DNA of 8,161 bases from Chloroflexota bacterium (GTDB lineage Bacteria; Chloroflexota; Dehalococcoidia; GIF9; UBA5629). The first letter of the stretch is position 1, and each line of letters starts with the position of its first letter. Position numbers and translations under genes: made by a program. The stretch covers positions 1-8,161 of the forward strand of contig VGOF01000058.1 in the NCBI GenBank assembly GCA_016875975.1. The letters run 5' to 3'. This document shows, piece by piece, positions 6,745 to 8,161 of the stretch. The notes beneath the pieces are model-generated. The model was not told the origin of the DNA and did no database searches. It was given only the letters and a program-made list of their open reading frames with translations.

Positions 6745-7507
6745 ATCCTGGGCTGGCCGATTCCTCGAGCTCGCCTGCCTTCCACCGGATTTTGCTCGCA
6801 ACGCTTTCGGTCATTTGCCACGCTTCTTTTGCCCTCGAAATCTGGCCGGATAGCATGTAGGTAAGCACCAGAGTCCGAGGCACCACGAGTAGAGGGTACT
6901 CACCAAATTTCTTTACTTCTGGGAGGACCAGTTCTCCCCATTCCAGCGCCCGGGGAATATTGCGCACCAGTGTGTGCGTCAGAATAATGTCATCGCCGCA
7001 GAGCACGATGGTAAGCGGATTTCCACCCTGGAAAGTAGGCTGCCAGTTGCTTTCCTGATACTCGATTCCCTTGTCAACCTCGCCAATGCGTGCCCGGGCG
7101 GTGCCGACGGAGGTGCCCATGAACATGCCCAGCTTCTCGAATATGCCCATAGCCTTCTGAGCCCAAACAAAGGAGGTGGCAGGCTCATCTTTGTAGAGGT
7201 GTAGACGCGCCATGAGCTGATAGAGGAACGCTTTATCCGGGGTATCAGGTCCCGGCTCGAGAATAGCCAGCGCAGCCTCGGCGTGTTCCAGCGCCTTTCC
7301 CTCACTCCCCAAACCAATGGGCGCACCCATATACAACCTTGCCAACCATACGTGCGTCATCGCCATATTGGCAAGATCGCCTAGCCTCTGATAGAGCTTC
7401 AAGGCCTCTTGAAGATGCTTGAGGCCGGCACTAAAGTCTAAGGTGCCCCACTCAGTCACCGCCAGTTTGGTCAGTAGCTCTGCCTTCCTCCTAAGCTCCT
7501 CTTCCAT
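6119..7507 (-). CDS. Tetratricopeptide-repeat protein, stand-alone (copy A)
   Basis: This 462-residue soluble, almost wholly helical protein lacks a signal peptide, membrane segment or recognisable catalytic domain. TPR-like helical pairs run along its length, with good examples near 24-42, 258-275, 293-316, 328-357, 369-399 and 409-444. Typical features are GEWDKAEEIL, GKPDKATEYVDRGFELM and the C-terminal EKAHEDLDEALAIFQKVGARKDVEKV. This C-terminal style is familiar from the TPR tails of multidomain proteins with class III adenylate cyclase or AAA-type ATPase heads, and of LuxR/MalT-like regulators. Here no head domain is fused, because an in-frame stop lies 16 nt above the start. The ATG at 7507 is supported by AGGTAGGT 5 nt upstream. 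The gene sits 28 nt after the stop of a close paralogue on the same strand and converges on uvrB. A scaffold or protein-binding role is inferred from TPRs; no specific function is claimed. Confidence 0.85.
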   Translation of the reverse strand: MEEELRRKAELLTKLAVTEWGTLDFSAGLKHLQEALKLYQRLGDLANMAMTHVWLARLYMGAPIGLGSEGKALEHAEAALAILEPGPDTPDKAFLYQLMARLHLYKDEPATSFVWAQKAMGIFEKLGMFMGTSVGTARARIGEVDKGIEYQESNWQPTFQGGNPLTIVLCGDDIILTHTLVRNIPRALEWGELVLPEVKKFGEYPLLVVPRTLVLTYMLSGQISRAKEAWQMTESVASKIRWKAGELEESASPGFLYLRLGEWDKAEEILKWTLSVTENRRNFAAANACCITLGSLNMEQGNHTKAEEFLLRSLEICQKGGNVVSELWVLPVLAELYLKMGKPDKATEYVDRGFELMKPDQNWYGLPAPVYLAKGMLAMARKDWGTATESFDKAVQINRQYQLPWDEARTLYERGLMYLARRRKADREKAHEDLDEALAIFQKVGARKDVEKVLRKKEMLGA

Positions 7508-7528
7508 AATTGACCTACCTGTTTAAAA

Positions 7529-8161
7529 GCAGTGCCTAGGCCCCCAGCATCTCCTTCTTCCGCAGCACCTTCTCCACGTCCTTCTTAGCGCCGACCTTCT
7601 GGAAGATGGCAAGGGCTTCATCCAGGTCTTCATGCGCTTTCTCCCGGTCTGCCTTGCGGCCGCGAGCCAGGTGCATCAGACCCCGCTCATACAGCGTCCT
7701 GGCTTCGTCCCAGGGTAGCTGGTACTGCCGGTTGATTTGAATGGACTTATCGAAGGACTCGGCTGCTGTACCCCAGTCCTTCCGCGCTGCGGCCAGCATG
7801 CCCGTGGCCAGATAGATAGGAGCGGGCAGGCCATACCAGTTCTGGTCCGTCTTCATAAGCTCGAAGCCCCTGTCCATATATTCCGCCGCCTTTTCAGGCT
7901 GGCCCATCTTGAGGTAAAGCTCAGCCAGCACCGGAAGCACCCACAGCTCAAACAGCACGTTGCCACCATTCTGGCATATTTCCAGGCTCCTCAAAAGAAG
8001 CTCCTCTGCCTTGAGATAGTTGCCCTGTTCCAGGTTGAGGCTGCCCAGGGCGAAGGAACAGCCGTTGATAGCAGCATGGTTATGACTACCTTCGTGAGCT
8101 GACAGAGCCGCCTGTAGAACCTCATTGGCTTTGTCCCATTCTCCCAGTCGGAAGTGGAGAA
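7529..8161. repeat. Direct repeat unit B: 3' part of TPR copy B
   Basis: This is the partner of the 6111-6744 segment, in the same orientation and truncated by the window edge. The stop codon and the few bases after it (read on the minus strand) match copy A, and similarity then ends, which marks one boundary of the duplicated block. The other boundary is not visible. Confidence 0.85.
7536..8161 (-). CDS. Tetratricopeptide-repeat protein, partial (copy B, 5' end outside window)
   Basis: The C-terminal 208 residues of a second TPR gene are visible. The frame has no stop from the TAG at 7536-7538 to the window edge, so the gene begins beyond it. A TTG at 7994 should not be taken as the start: the frame upstream encodes LRLGEWDKA-type TPR sequence (as FRLGEWDKANEVL, then ALGSLNLEQGNYLKAEELL) that aligns with copy A without gaps. 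The last 151 residues differ from copy A at about 17 positions by my count, while the preceding 55 or so differ at about 22. Conserved blocks include ELWVLPVLAELYLKMG, DQNWYGLPAP and INRQYQLPWDEARTLYERG. Whether the missing N-terminal part carries an ATPase, cyclase or DNA-binding domain cannot be seen. It is probably cotranscribed with copy A, 28 nt downstream. Confidence 0.88.
   Translation of the reverse strand, partial: LHFRLGEWDKANEVLQAALSAHEGSHNHAAINGCSFALGSLNLEQGNYLKAEELLLRSLEICQNGGNVLFELWVLPVLAELYLKMGQPEKAAEYMDRGFELMKTDQNWYGLPAPIYLATGMLAAARKDWGTAAESFDKSIQINRQYQLPWDEARTLYERGLMHLARGRKADREKAHEDLDEALAIFQKVGAKKDVEKVLRKKEMLGA

Noticed and set aside
7536..7994. A complete 152-residue gene starting at TTG 7994
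   Set aside because: The frame continues upstream to the window edge with TPR sequence homologous to copy A, so this is the tail of a longer gene.
7737..8102. Plus-strand 121-codon frame opposite TPR copy B
   Set aside because: The minus-strand frame aligns residue by residue with copy A, so the plus-strand frame is a by-product of that coding sequence.

Overview
The window looks like a chromosomal segment of a bacterium with balanced base composition (GC near 50% by eye). The gene families and the tetratricopeptide (TPR) style resemble Chloroflexota of the class Dehalococcoidia. That placement is an inference from remembered family resemblance, not from a search, and I hold it at moderate confidence. 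Most of the window is ordinary core genome. The right end is a more variable, duplicated accessory region.

Layout, left to right. Positions 77-427 encode a one-piece tmRNA (ssrA) with a tRNA-like acceptor end, a clear first pseudoknot and a short tag reading frame that I read as AEAVPIAA. A hairpin terminator follows at about 437-468. Two minus-strand genes come next, transcribed towards ssrA: a small multi-pass membrane protein of the COG2426 'small multidrug export' family (1262-1801 or 1819), then a 249-residue protein with a helix-hairpin-helix/glycosylase-like core (497-1246). A divergent intergenic region (about 1820-2002) holds good sigma70-type promoter candidates for both directions. 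Rightward from it run yebC (2003-2758), ruvC (2762-3259), ruvA (3269-3853) and uvrB (3933-5927), a compact cluster for DNA recombination and excision repair.

After uvrB a convergent intergenic stretch of about 190 bp separates this cluster from two minus-strand paralogous TPR genes in tandem. One is complete (6119-7507). The other (7536 to the right edge) enters from outside the window and only its C-terminal part is visible. The two copies align at an offset of 1417 bp without gaps. They are nearly identical at their 3' ends and clearly more diverged further upstream, which suggests duplication followed by local homogenisation.

How the genes fit together: RuvA and RuvC act on Holliday junctions and UvrB is the damage-verifying helicase of nucleotide excision repair. 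YebC is commonly a neighbour of ruv genes. The HhH protein may add a base-excision-type activity. tmRNA rescues stalled ribosomes and is an independent unit. The TPR proteins have no catalytic domain in view and are probably protein-interaction modules. I see no clear defence system, integrase, insertion sequence or CRISPR array. The points most worth a second look are the TPR tandem pair, the unusual HhH protein and the tmRNA tag.
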